Below, in pieces: positions 17,728-26,031 of a stretch of 64,000 nucleotides of DNA. How positions within the stretch are numbered: position 1 is the first letter of the stretch; every line of letters starts with the position of its first letter. This stretch comes from Canibacter zhuwentaonis (GTDB lineage: Bacteria > Actinomycetota > Actinomycetes > Actinomycetales > Microbacteriaceae): assembly GCF_018531145.1 (NCBI RefSeq), contig NZ_JAHDSZ010000002.1, positions 62,001 through 126,000 on the forward strand, given 5' to 3'. The notes beneath the pieces were generated by a model, which saw nothing but the letters and a program-made list of their open reading frames with translations, ran no database searches and was not told where the DNA came from. The position numbers and the translations under genes were made by a program.

Positions 17728-20592
17728 GTGATTGCAATGATAACAGCTTTTAGCGTTCTGTTTCTTGCGGTTTTGGTGTCCTATCCGCTGCTAAAAAGAG
17801 TTGGCACGGCGGCGTTTAGGTTTTTAGCTCTCGCGCCGGCAATCGCGTTTATTGCGCTGTTGCAGCTGCTCCCGCAAACTCTCGCGGGTGAGGTGATCGT
17901 TTGGCGCGGCGAGTGGATCCCGCAGTTCCACATCGGTTTTAGCTACTACATCGATCTGTTTGCTAACGCGCTCGCCCTGCTGGTGACAGGCGCTGGCGCG
18001 TTGATTCTGTGCTACTGTGCCCGATACTTCAGCGTCGATGACTCGAATGTGCCTCGTTTTGCGACGGTGTTTCTGCTTTTTACCGCGTCGATGCTCGGGC
18101 TTGTTGTGGCAGATAACGTCTTTCTGATGTTCATTTTCTGGGAAGCCACGACCGTGCTTTCCTTCCTGCTAATCGGTCACAACGGCACGCGTCGGGCGAG
18201 CCGCGCGGCAGCATCACAGGCAATTATCATCACAACCCTGGGCGGTTTGGCGATGATGGTGGGTCTGTTGCTCCTGGTAGATGCCAGCGGGCACAGCGAT
18301 TTGAGCGCGATTGTGGCGGATCCGCCAGCGGGTGCGGCTGTTACCTGCGCGGTATACCTGCTACTGGCCGGCGCGCTGTCCAAATCGGCGATTTTCCCGT
18401 TCCACTTCTGGCTGCCGCAGGCCATGGCCGCACCAACCCCGGTTAGTGCTTACTTGCACGCGGCGGCGATGGTTAAAGCGGGTATTTATTTAATTGCGCG
18501 GCTTGGTCCTGCGTTTGGGGATGTGCCCGGATACCGCGTAGCGCTTGTGACGCTCGGCGCGGTAACCATGATTCTGGGGGCTTTCCGCGCCCTGCGCCAG
18601 TATGATTTGAAGCTTGTGCTCGCCTTTGGCACCGTGAGTCAGCTGGGAATGCTCGTTATGCTCTACGGCGTGGCGGATCCCAATATTGACGCAGCCGCGA
18701 CGGCGCTCCTGTTTGCGCACGCGCTTGCAAAAGCGCCGCTGTTTTTGACCGTCGGTATTATTGAGCATCGCACGGGCACGCGCGATATGCGCAAAATATG
18801 CGGGCTTGCGCGGGTGTCGCCAGCGCTCGCGGTTATTGCATCTCTTGCCGGACTTTCTATGATGGGGGTAATCCCGCTGCTCGGCTTTGTTGCCAAAGAA
18901 GCCGCGCTAACAGAACTTTTTGCAGCGGATCTTACGGGCGTGCGTGCGCTCGCGCTCGCGGTGCTGGTTTTTGGGAGTATTCTTACCGCGGCCTACACTC
19001 TCAGATTTTTGTTGGGCGCTTTTGCCGATAAAAAACTTATGCCAGAAACAGACAAACCTGTTTCAAAGCAGCACCGCGATATTATGTTCGCGCCTGCCGT
19101 GTTCGCTATTCTAGTGCTTGGCGGTGGCGTTTTTGCCGGTAGCTTGGATCCTGTTTATCAGCGGATCCGCCCGGAATCGCACGCGGAACACCTCGCGCTC
19201 TGGCACGGTCTAACGCCCGCGTTTTACACGAGCCTGGCAGTTCTTGTGGTGTCGGTTGCGGTGACTTTTGCTGCGGGAATTAACCAGAGCAGGTTGATTC
19301 AGCTGGATAAAAAATACTCGGCAAGCTCGATGTATTTTGCCGCGATCCGCTGGCTTGACAGGGTTGCCGTGCAGATTACGGGGCTAACACAGCGCGGATC
19401 GCTGCCGTTCTACCTCGCGGTTATTCTAATCGTTGCCACGGTGGCGATTGGAGTGCCGCTCGCAGTTGGAAGGCAGCCGCTGTCGGCAACTGTGCTTGGC
19501 ACCCCGCAGCAGATCGCGATTGCGCTGGTTTTGATAGTCGCCGCGATCAGCACACTGTTTGCGAAAAAGCGCTTCCAGTCTGTTATTATGGTCGGGTTTA
19601 CCGGATACGCGATGACCGTTATGTTCGCGATCCACGGCGCGCCTGATCTCGCACTAACCCAGCTGTTGGTTGAGACCATTACACTGATTGCATTCGTGCT
19701 CGTGATCAGGCGACTGCCGCAGTATTTGGCTCGACATAATCGCACTGCGCTGAAGTTTGCGCACCTGACAATTGGTGCAGCAATCGCGCTCGCCATCGGC
19801 TGTTTAACACTCACCGCTATTGCGGCGCGCACGGCAGAGCGGGTGTCTGCTAACTTTTCAGATCTCGCGGTGCACGGCGGGCACGGCAAAAACATTGTCA
19901 ACGTGACGCTTGTTGACATCAGAGGCTGGGATACCTTCGGTGAGCTGGCTGTTGTTGTTGCCGCCGCCACCGGTATCGCCTCACTGGTGTTCTTATCCGC
20001 CAGAAGCGATAATTTACCTAAAATCAGCAGGCGCGACGCTAAACAGGACGTATGGCGGCATTTGCGGCGGGTTGCGGATCCGCAAGACCCGATCGATCGC
20101 GGTATTTGGATGATCGCGGGGCACGATATCAGCCCGGAAAAACGGTCAATAATTCTTGAGGTTGTTGTGCGGCTTATTTTCCATGCGCTAATAGTGCTCT
20201 CAATATATATGCTGCTTGCCGGGCACAATTCGCCCGGAGGCGGTTTTGCTGGCGGGCTTATTGGCGGTATCGCGCTGGTGGCGCGCTACCTTGCAGGAGG
20301 TCGCACAGAGCTTGGCGCAACCGTGCCGTTTGACGCGGGTAAAATTGTTGGCTCGGGCATGGCAATTGCGGTGCTTGCAGCTGCTGTGCCGCTGGTGTTT
20401 GGCAAACCGGCACTGTTTTCGAGCTGGGTTGATTTAGATCTGGGTATTTTTGGTGAGCTGCCACTTGTGAGCTCAACGGTTTTTGATGTCGGCGTGTACT
20501 TTATTGTGTTTGGGCTGGTGCTTGACGTGCTGCGCACCCTGGGAGCACAGATTGATGTGCACGTTGATGACGAGCGAGAGGGGAGAGCGTAA
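17728..20592 (+). CDS. mrpA: Mrp Na+/H+ antiporter subunit A (MrpA with fused MrpB domain)
   Basis: 954 residues, start GTG 17728. The N-terminal half is the complex I NuoL-like proton channel (YSYYIDLFANAL-type start near 70, VFLMFIFWEATT, FPFHFWLPQAM, PTPVSAYLHAAAMVKAG). The middle carries the MrpA-specific part, and residues ~790-945 form an MrpB domain (HNSPGGGFAGGLIGGIAL, VDLDLGIFGE). It is the main subunit of a six-gene heteromeric antiporter that expels Na+ in exchange for H+. A 5-9-5 inverted repeat (GGTAA 17680-17684, TTACC 17694-17698) lies in the short upstream region. Confidence 0.96.
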   Translation: MIAMITAFSVLFLAVLVSYPLLKRVGTAAFRFLALAPAIAFIALLQLLPQTLAGEVIVWRGEWIPQFHIGFSYYIDLFANALALLVTGAGALILCYCARYFSVDDSNVPRFATVFLLFTASMLGLVVADNVFLMFIFWEATTVLSFLLIGHNGTRRASRAAASQAIIITTLGGLAMMVGLLLLVDASGHSDLSAIVADPPAGAAVTCAVYLLLAGALSKSAIFPFHFWLPQAMAAPTPVSAYLHAAAMVKAGIYLIARLGPAFGDVPGYRVALVTLGAVTMILGAFRALRQYDLKLVLAFGTVSQLGMLVMLYGVADPNIDAAATALLFAHALAKAPLFLTVGIIEHRTGTRDMRKICGLARVSPALAVIASLAGLSMMGVIPLLGFVAKEAALTELFAADLTGVRALALAVLVFGSILTAAYTLRFLLGAFADKKLMPETDKPVSKQHRDIMFAPAVFAILVLGGGVFAGSLDPVYQRIRPESHAEHLALWHGLTPAFYTSLAVLVVSVAVTFAAGINQSRLIQLDKKYSASSMYFAAIRWLDRVAVQITGLTQRGSLPFYLAVILIVATVAIGVPLAVGRQPLSATVLGTPQQIAIALVLIVAAISTLFAKKRFQSVIMVGFTGYAMTVMFAIHGAPDLALTQLLVETITLIAFVLVIRRLPQYLARHNRTALKFAHLTIGAAIALAIGCLTLTAIAARTAERVSANFSDLAVHGGHGKNIVNVTLVDIRGWDTFGELAVVVAAATGIASLVFLSARSDNLPKISRRDAKQDVWRHLRRVADPQDPIDRGIWMIAGHDISPEKRSIILEVVVRLIFHALIVLSIYMLLAGHNSPGGGFAGGLIGGIALVARYLAGGRTELGATVPFDAGKIVGSGMAIAVLAAAVPLVFGKPALFSSWVDLDLGIFGELPLVSSTVFDVGVYFIVFGLVLDVLRTLGAQIDVHVDDEREGRA

Positions 20593-20594
20593 CT

Positions 20595-21113
20595 ATGGTA
20601 ACCAGTGTTTCTCTCGTGCTAATTTTGGCGATGGTTGTGCTGTACGCGGTTGGATTCACGCTGCTTTTGGATCGTGGTCTAACTAGAATTCTGCTCGGCT
20701 TTTTGCTGGTTGGCAACGCAACAAACCTGCTGCTCTTCATTATGAGCGGCAGTTTTGGTGCTGCCCCGATAGCGGGCGACGCTCCAGACAGCGAGATAAG
20801 TGATCCGCTGCCGCAGGCCTTTATTCTAACCGCGATTGTGATTACGTTCGCCGTTAGTGCATTCCTGCTGGCGCTGATTTATCGCTCGTTTAGACACGTT
20901 GACAACCAGGGCGACAGCGTGCGCGATGACGAAGAGGATCGCGATGTGGCACGTCTTGACAATGCAACCGAGCTTGTGAACGATGCCGAGCTTGATCAGG
21001 TGAGTGACTTTGATGCTGACGGTGACGGGCTGGACGACCGGGTGACAAGCCCACAGCCGGTTATCTCGGAGGCGGCTGCCGCGCGCAACAGGGACGATCG
21101 GAACGGGGTGTAG
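20595..21113 (+). CDS. mrpC: Mrp antiporter subunit C, with long acidic tail
   Basis: 172 residues starting 2 nt after mrpA. The first ~110 are a NuoK-like three-helix membrane subunit (LLDRGLTRILLGFLLVGNATNLLL, DPLPQAFILTAIVITFAVSAF). The remaining ~60 are hydrophilic and acidic (GDSVRDDEEDRD, DADGDGLDDR) and not typical of MrpC, which is usually near 115 residues. The tail should face the cytoplasm if topology is standard, and its role is unknown. Confidence 0.94.
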   Translation: MVTSVSLVLILAMVVLYAVGFTLLLDRGLTRILLGFLLVGNATNLLLFIMSGSFGAAPIAGDAPDSEISDPLPQAFILTAIVITFAVSAFLLALIYRSFRHVDNQGDSVRDDEEDRDVARLDNATELVNDAELDQVSDFDADGDGLDDRVTSPQPVISEAAAARNRDDRNGV

Positions 21114-21115
21114 CC

Positions 21116-22699
21116 GTGGGTTATGAAGTGCTAGTTCCGATGGTTGTGATGGTACCGCTTCTTGGTGCTGCCCTGGCTCTCGTGTTTAGCCGTAGACTGC
21201 GTGTGCAAGCGGCTATTACTGGTGGTGCGCTGCTAGCTGTGGCAATTATCGGCGCGGTGCTGATGTGGCAGGTTGATGTTAACGGCACCGTTGTAATGGC
21301 TGTTGGCGGATGGCAGGCTCCCGTGGGAATTGTGCTGATGGTTGACAGGGTTTCGGCGCTGCTACTCACGGTTTCTGCGGTTGTGCTGTTTGCGGTTTTG
21401 GTGTTCAGTATGGGGCAGCGCCTTGCGGACGGCGACGAAGAAGCCCCGGTTTCAATTTTCTATCCATGCTATCTGGTGCTGGGCGCGGGAGTTTTTGATG
21501 CCTTTATTGCGAACGACCTGTTTAACCTCTATGTCGCCTTTGAAATCCTGCTCGTGGCGAGTTATGTGCTGCTGACAATGGGAGGAACTGCCGCGCGGAT
21601 TCGCGCCGGGGTTACCTATATTGTGGTTTCCTTGGTTTCATCGATCCTGTTTTTGACCGCGATTGCGATGATCTACGGCGCAACGGGCACGGTTAGTATG
21701 GCGCAGCTATCTTCCAGAGTTGCTGATCTTGACCCCGGAATGCAGCTGATTCTAAACCTCACGCTGCTGATCGCGTTTGGTATTAAAGCGGCGATTTTCC
21801 CGCTTTCATTCTGGCTACCAGACTCGTACCCAACCGCGCCGGCTCCGGTTACCGCGGTTTTTGCGGGTCTGCTCACAAAAGTGGGTATTTACGCGATTCT
21901 GCGCTCACAAACCCTTATTTTTACGGATTCCGACATCAACACGCTGCTAATGTGGATCGCCGGAATCACGCTGCTTGTAGGCATTTTGGGCGCTATTTCA
22001 CAGCGCGATGTGAAGCGCCTGCTGTCGTTCACACTGATAAGCCACATCGGATATTTGTTGTTTGGTGTTTCGCTCAACACCGATCTTGGTTCAGCGGCAA
22101 CTGTTTACTACATTGTGCACCACATTATTTTGCAAACAACCATGTTCCTAATTGTGGGAATGATGGAGCGGATGAGCGGCACTACGAGCTTAGACGGGCT
22201 TGGCGGGCTTGCTCGCAAAGCACCTCTGCTTGCTGCGCTGGCGTTTGTAACGGCAATAAACCTGGGCGGAATCCCGCCGTTTTCAGGGTTTATCGGGAAA
22301 ATTGGGCTGCTCAGCGCTGCCGTTGAAGATCCTAATCCGCAGAAATATATTATTATCGGTGTCGGCACTCTGGTTTCGCTGCTAACGCTGCACGTGCTTA
22401 TTCGAATGTGGTCAATTTCGTTCTGGCGACCCAAAAACAAAGAAAACGAGCTGCTCGTGCCGGGCAGTATTCTGGATCGGCTGGTGCAGGCACCAAACCC
22501 TGAAATTGCGCGCGAATCGCGTTCGGTGCCGGCTTTGATGACGGCTTCTGCTGTTGGCATGGTTGCAATCACACTGCTTTTGACGGTGTTTGCCGGTCCG
22601 CTCGTAGCGTACGCCGAACGCGCGGGTAAGGTCTTGCAGGATCCTGCTGCGCAGGTAGATTGGTATTTCCAGCAGCACGAGGTTAAGGAGATGCCGTAG
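21116..22699 (+). CDS. mrpD: Mrp antiporter subunit D
   Basis: 527 residues, GTG start two bases after mrpC. It is a NuoN/L-like antiporter subunit with about fourteen membrane helices. Key runs are NDLFNLYVAFEILLVASYVLL with its buried Glu, AIFPLSFWLPDSYPTAPAPV, AVFAGLLTKVGIYAILR and GIPPFSGFIGK. It pairs with MrpA to form the proton-translocating core. The C-terminal tail is soluble. Confidence 0.95.
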   Translation: MGYEVLVPMVVMVPLLGAALALVFSRRLRVQAAITGGALLAVAIIGAVLMWQVDVNGTVVMAVGGWQAPVGIVLMVDRVSALLLTVSAVVLFAVLVFSMGQRLADGDEEAPVSIFYPCYLVLGAGVFDAFIANDLFNLYVAFEILLVASYVLLTMGGTAARIRAGVTYIVVSLVSSILFLTAIAMIYGATGTVSMAQLSSRVADLDPGMQLILNLTLLIAFGIKAAIFPLSFWLPDSYPTAPAPVTAVFAGLLTKVGIYAILRSQTLIFTDSDINTLLMWIAGITLLVGILGAISQRDVKRLLSFTLISHIGYLLFGVSLNTDLGSAATVYYIVHHIILQTTMFLIVGMMERMSGTTSLDGLGGLARKAPLLAALAFVTAINLGGIPPFSGFIGKIGLLSAAVEDPNPQKYIIIGVGTLVSLLTLHVLIRMWSISFWRPKNKENELLVPGSILDRLVQAPNPEIARESRSVPALMTASAVGMVAITLLLTVFAGPLVAYAERAGKVLQDPAAQVDWYFQQHEVKEMP

Positions 22700-22702
22700 C
22701 GG

Positions 22703-23296
22703 ATGAATAACAGAAAAGATGGTTTTACGCCGCAGCAGAAAGCCTTTGGGCGGAAGTCGGGCTATTACACCGGGTTGATTCTGAAGCAGGTATTGCTGCT
22801 GCTCTGGCTTACTTTTTTGTGGGTTATGCTCTGGCAGGAGCTCTCGTTGCTGTCAGTGCTATCTGGAATGCTCGTTTCGTTTTTGGTGATGCGGCTGTTC
22901 TTCCTGCCCCCGGTTGAGTTGTCGGGGCGCTGTAACGTGATTTACGCGCTAAAGTATCTCGTCGTGTTTGTTTGGGAGATGGTACTCGGATCGCTGCAGG
23001 TTGCCTTTGTTGCGTTTCGGTTTAGCAAAAAGCCGCAGACTGCTATACTAGGGGTGCAGCTGTACACCAGAAATGATTTTTTGCTCACTCTCACCGCGCT
23101 AACAGTTTCCCTGATTCCCGGCTCGGTTGTTGTTGATGTGGACAGGTTCAACTCGACCCTGTATCTGCACGTGCTCAACGCACCAAGCAAAGAGTCACAG
23201 CAGCGGGCGTACGCCTTTGTGCATCAGATAGAGAACCTGCTGATTAACGCTATTGGAAGCAAAGCTGAAATGGAGCGGATTCGTGTCTCTGCCTGA
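22703..23296 (+). CDS. mrpE: Mrp antiporter subunit E
   Basis: 197 residues, ATG 22703. It has two N-terminal membrane helices (~28-75) and a conserved soluble part with NDFLLTLTALTVSLIPGS, VDVDRFNSTLYLHVL and a C-terminal amphipathic segment. This is the usual MrpE layout, with about 20 extra N-terminal residues. Needed for assembly of the antiporter. Its end overlaps the start of mrpF by 14 nt. Confidence 0.93.
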   Translation: MNNRKDGFTPQQKAFGRKSGYYTGLILKQVLLLLWLTFLWVMLWQELSLLSVLSGMLVSFLVMRLFFLPPVELSGRCNVIYALKYLVVFVWEMVLGSLQVAFVAFRFSKKPQTAILGVQLYTRNDFLLTLTALTVSLIPGSVVVDVDRFNSTLYLHVLNAPSKESQQRAYAFVHQIENLLINAIGSKAEMERIRVSA

Positions 23297-23678
23297 AATG
23301 ATAATTGTTTACGGCGGCGGGTCGCTTTTTGTGACCGCCGGGTTGCTCACTCTTATCCGTGCGATTAAAGGTCCTACGGTGCTCGACAGAATAGTTGCTG
23401 CAGACGTGTTTTTGACGATAATAGTTTCTGTTATGGGAATTGAGCTGATAGTTAATCGGCACACGCACACGGTTGCTGTGATGGTTGGCGCAACCGCGAC
23501 GGCCGCGCTGGCAACAATTACGGTTGCGCGATTTGTGCGGCGTCGGGCAAAAGAAGCTGACGAGTTGCAGGGCGCGGGCAGCTACACGCAGATGATTGAC
23601 GTTTCGGGAGCTGCTGAAAACGACGACGTCGCGGCGCGTGGCGCAGTTCGCGAAAACACCGAGGGGAGCGGCAGATAG
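23283..23678 (+). CDS. mrpF: Mrp antiporter subunit F
   Basis: 131 residues from GTG 23283, chosen because GGAG lies about 8 nt upstream and the family starts close to the first helix. Three membrane helices span ~8-85, with RAIKGPTVLDRIVAADVF between helices 1 and 2. The hydrophilic C-terminal tail of ~45 residues is longer than usual. It overlaps mrpE by 14 nt and mrpG by one base. Confidence 0.92.
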   Translation: MSLPEMIIVYGGGSLFVTAGLLTLIRAIKGPTVLDRIVAADVFLTIIVSVMGIELIVNRHTHTVAVMVGATATAALATITVARFVRRRAKEADELQGAGSYTQMIDVSGAAENDDVAARGAVRENTEGSGR

Positions 23679-24112
23679 TGTCTCAGCAGCTTATTTTAGA
23701 GTACATTGCGGCGACCCTGGTGATCTGCTCCGGTCTGCTGTCCATTGCCGCGAGTGTTGGTCTGCTGCGGTTCACCGATACGCTAAGCAGACTGCATGCG
23801 GCCACTAAACCGCAGATTCTTGGTCTGCTGCTCATAATTTTTGCGGCAGCGTTCTACCACGGGTCAATAAAAGTTTTGTTTGTTCTAATTCCCGTCTTTA
23901 TTCTGCAGTCGCTAATAGCGCCCGTTTCCGCTCATATGGCTGCCCGCACCGCATACCGTGCAGGTCACATAGACGCAACAAATCTTGTTGTTGACGAGCT
24001 TGATCCGGTAATTCAAAAGGCAAACACTGGCGTGTTAAACCAGGCGGGGCTTTCACTGCCAGCGGAAGAATCAGCGGAGCTAATCGATCCGCACCGAATA
24101 CACAAAAAATAA
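23678..24112 (+). CDS. mrpG: Mrp antiporter subunit G
   Basis: 144 residues, GTG start inside the mrpF stop (TAGTG). Three membrane helices with the MrpG signature VGLLRFTDTLSRLHAATKPQ between helices 1 and 2, and SAHMAARTAYRAG after the third. The tail is hydrophilic. It completes the Mrp complex. Confidence 0.93.
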   Translation: MSQQLILEYIAATLVICSGLLSIAASVGLLRFTDTLSRLHAATKPQILGLLLIIFAAAFYHGSIKVLFVLIPVFILQSLIAPVSAHMAARTAYRAGHIDATNLVVDELDPVIQKANTGVLNQAGLSLPAEESAELIDPHRIHKK

Positions 24113-24127
24113 TCTGGCAGAGGGTGT

Positions 24128-24152
24128 AGTCTACTTAGACTGATATTATAAT
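24128..24152 (+). promoter_or_regulatory. garA promoter with 6-2-6 palindrome
   Basis: AGTCTA-CT-TAGACT (24128-24141) is a perfect inverted repeat. It ends 5 bp before a perfect -10 TATAAT (24147-24152), so it covers the region between -35 and -10. This is a likely binding site for a repressor or for one of the MerR-type regulators encoded just downstream. The binding protein is inferred, not shown. Confidence 0.55.
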
Positions 24153-24174
24153 TTTTAGCAAAGAGAGGTGTGAA

Positions 24175-24633
24175 ATGTGCGATAAAGATAACCTGTTTGA
24201 CAGCACTGAAGTGCGTGTAACAGATCAGTTCCAGGCTGATTTGGCGGCTATGATCGCCCATCGCACAACCGATCTGAGCATTGCAGAGAGCGCGGCAGTG
24301 GGGGCGCTGCCATCGGGAGCGGCGCTGCTAATTGTGCGTCGTGGGTCTGATCTGGGCGCGCGTTTTCTGCTGGATCAGGACATCACAACCGCGGGGCGTA
24401 ACCCCAAGGCGGATATTTTTCTTGACGATGTCACAGTTTCTCGGAGTCACGCGGAGTTTGTGCGCCGCGGCACAAAGTTCTCTGTGGTTGATAAGGGTTC
24501 ACTAAACGGTACCTACTGCAATTGTAAGCGGATCGAGTCGGAAATAGCGTTGCAAGACGGAGATGAAGTTCAGGTTGGTAAATACAGGTTCACCTTTTTT
24601 GCCTCACGGTTTGATATTGCGAAGGGAGCATAG
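24175..24633 (+). CDS. garA: FHA-domain regulator of TCA cycle/glutamate metabolism (GarA/OdhI)
   Basis: 152 residues with a forkhead-associated domain at ~62-145: AGRNPKADIFLDDVTVSRSH, FSVVDKGSLNGTYCN and QDGDEVQVGKYRFTFF. These are the phosphothreonine-binding Arg, Ser-His and Asn-Gly signatures. GarA/OdhI inhibits 2-oxoglutarate dehydrogenase and related enzymes until phosphorylated near its N-terminus. The known ETTS phosphosite aligns with VRVTDQF here, leaving one Thr (Thr16). GAGAGG precedes the ATG at a normal distance. The neighbouring ftsR matches the mycobacterial order. Confidence 0.93.
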   Translation: MCDKDNLFDSTEVRVTDQFQADLAAMIAHRTTDLSIAESAAVGALPSGAALLIVRRGSDLGARFLLDQDITTAGRNPKADIFLDDVTVSRSHAEFVRRGTKFSVVDKGSLNGTYCNCKRIESEIALQDGDEVQVGKYRFTFFASRFDIAKGA

Positions 24634-24635
24634 GG

Positions 24636-25325
24636 GTGCGTGCTTTAAACACCGCTGCGCTTAGCAGCAAAGCTAAAAACGCGCGCTTTAGTATCGGTCA
24701 GGTGCTGGAGGCACTGAGCGACAATTTCGCAGATCTTACGGCCTCTAAGATCCGCTTTCTAGAAGACCGCGGGCTGATTACGCCGGAGCGTTCCAACAGC
24801 GGGTATCGCAAGTACACGCAGGCGGATATCGAGCGCTTGCGTCTAATTCTGACGCTGCAGGCGGAACACTTCCTGCCCCTTAAAGCTATTCTGGAGCTGC
24901 TAAAAGACATTGACGCGGGCAAAGACCCGGTGATTCCGGGTGCTGCTGCGCCGCAGGATGCGGTCAGCATTTTCAGCCCGCACAAGGTTTTAACGCGCGA
25001 TGAGCTTGCCACCGCAACCGGGGTTAGTCAGGCTTTAATCCGCGATGCTATCCGTGCTGGAATTCTGCCGGGAGCTGAGGTTTTTCCTGCGGTGACGGTG
25101 AATCTTGTGAACGCGCTTGGCAGGCTTGCCGAGCACGGCATAACCCCGCGCCATCTGCAGAGCACTCGTGTTGCGGCGGAAAAGCAGGCGGCGGATATTT
25201 CTCACATTGTGCGTTCGCGCGGCGGTGTGAACGGCGTGCATGAGCACTACGAGCAGGCTCTGCAGATTGCGGAACTGTTTGAAACCGTGCGAATTAGCGT
25301 TGTGCGTAACGCGCTGCGCAGGTAG
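24636..25325 (+). CDS. ftsR: MerR-family regulator FtsR (Rv1828-type)
   Basis: 229 residues, GTG start 2 nt after garA. The N-terminal winged helix-turn-helix of MerR type reads FSIGQVLEALSDNFADLT, SKIRFLEDRGLITP and SGYRKYTQADIERLRLIL. A C-terminal region of about 120 residues matches the Rv1828 group rather than metal or drug sensors. In Corynebacterium the orthologue activates ftsZ. The ftsZ gene is in this window about 24 kb away, so cross-regulation is plausible but unproven. Confidence 0.88.
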   Translation: MRALNTAALSSKAKNARFSIGQVLEALSDNFADLTASKIRFLEDRGLITPERSNSGYRKYTQADIERLRLILTLQAEHFLPLKAILELLKDIDAGKDPVIPGAAAPQDAVSIFSPHKVLTRDELATATGVSQALIRDAIRAGILPGAEVFPAVTVNLVNALGRLAEHGITPRHLQSTRVAAEKQAADISHIVRSRGGVNGVHEHYEQALQIAELFETVRISVVRNALRR

Positions 25326-25406
25326 TAGTAGGCGACGCGCGGCAGGCTCGCAAATTACGCTGGTTTAGGGCATTATTGATAGTGGATGTTTTAGGAAGGA
25401 CCGTTA

Positions 25407-25961
25407 ATGAATTATAGTGAAATACCGCTCGAAATAGCACTTCGCGATGGAATGCTGTTTGACGACGGGCTTCCTACATACGACAGCAATAGCGGCTACA
25501 ACTCAAAGAGCGTGGCTCTTGTTGTGGGGATAACACTGCGGCAGGTCGATTACTGGACGAGCACAGGGCTTGTGCAGGCATCAGTGCAGGACGCACGCGG
25601 ATCCGGCTCGCAGCGCCTTTACAGCTTCCGCGATATTCTCGTTATGAAGGTTATTAAAAGCCTGCTCGACGTTGGTGTTTCGCTGCAGAAAATTCGCGGC
25701 GCGGTTGAGCAGCTGCACGAGGTTGGTGTGCACGATCTGGCGCAGGCGACGCTGATGAGCGACGGCAAGGGTGTTTATCTGTGCTCATCACACGACGAAA
25801 TAATTGACCTGTTAAACAAGGGTCAGGGAGTTTTTGGGCTGGTTGTTGGCAAGCTCGTGCACGAGGTTGAAGCTGAGCTAACAGATTTTGAACAGCATCG
25901 GGCTGAGAGCGTGACCGCGGTTAATGACGTTGTTGCGTTTAGAATTGCTAAAACCGGTTAG
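25407..25961 (+). CDS. MerR-family regulator (Rv1830-type)
   Basis: 184 residues; a MerR domain at ~28-100 (SKSVALVVGITLRQVDYWTS, YSFRDILVMKVIKSLLDVGVS) is followed by a dimerisation helix and a short effector-like region. AGGAAGG precedes the ATG. It resembles the second MerR gene of the mycobacterial garA locus. The nuclease-like gene (Rv1829 type) that lies between the two MerR genes in mycobacteria is absent here; only an 81-nt gap separates them. Target genes unknown. Confidence 0.85.
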   Translation: MNYSEIPLEIALRDGMLFDDGLPTYDSNSGYNSKSVALVVGITLRQVDYWTSTGLVQASVQDARGSGSQRLYSFRDILVMKVIKSLLDVGVSLQKIRGAVEQLHEVGVHDLAQATLMSDGKGVYLCSSHDEIIDLLNKGQGVFGLVVGKLVHEVEAELTDFEQHRAESVTAVNDVVAFRIAKTG

Positions 25962-25979
25962 ACTGAGGCTGAAATAATT

Positions 25980-26030
25980 AAAGTTGTGCGCGATCAATAA
26001 AGACGACCTCGCACAACTTTTAATTTTTTT
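25980..26030. terminator. Bidirectional terminator between MerR gene and parA
   Basis: A perfect 11-bp stem, AAAGTTGTGCG (25980-25990) and CGCACAACTTT (26010-26020), is followed by TAATTTTTTT on the plus strand. T-rich sequence also follows on the minus strand (complement of AATAATTA). It lies between two convergent genes and should stop transcription from both. Confidence 0.88.
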
Positions 26031-26031
26031 A

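Noticed and set aside
19410-20228. 272-residue open frame on the minus strand
   Set aside because: Antisense to mrpA, whose motifs are unmistakable; the reverse product is low complexity.
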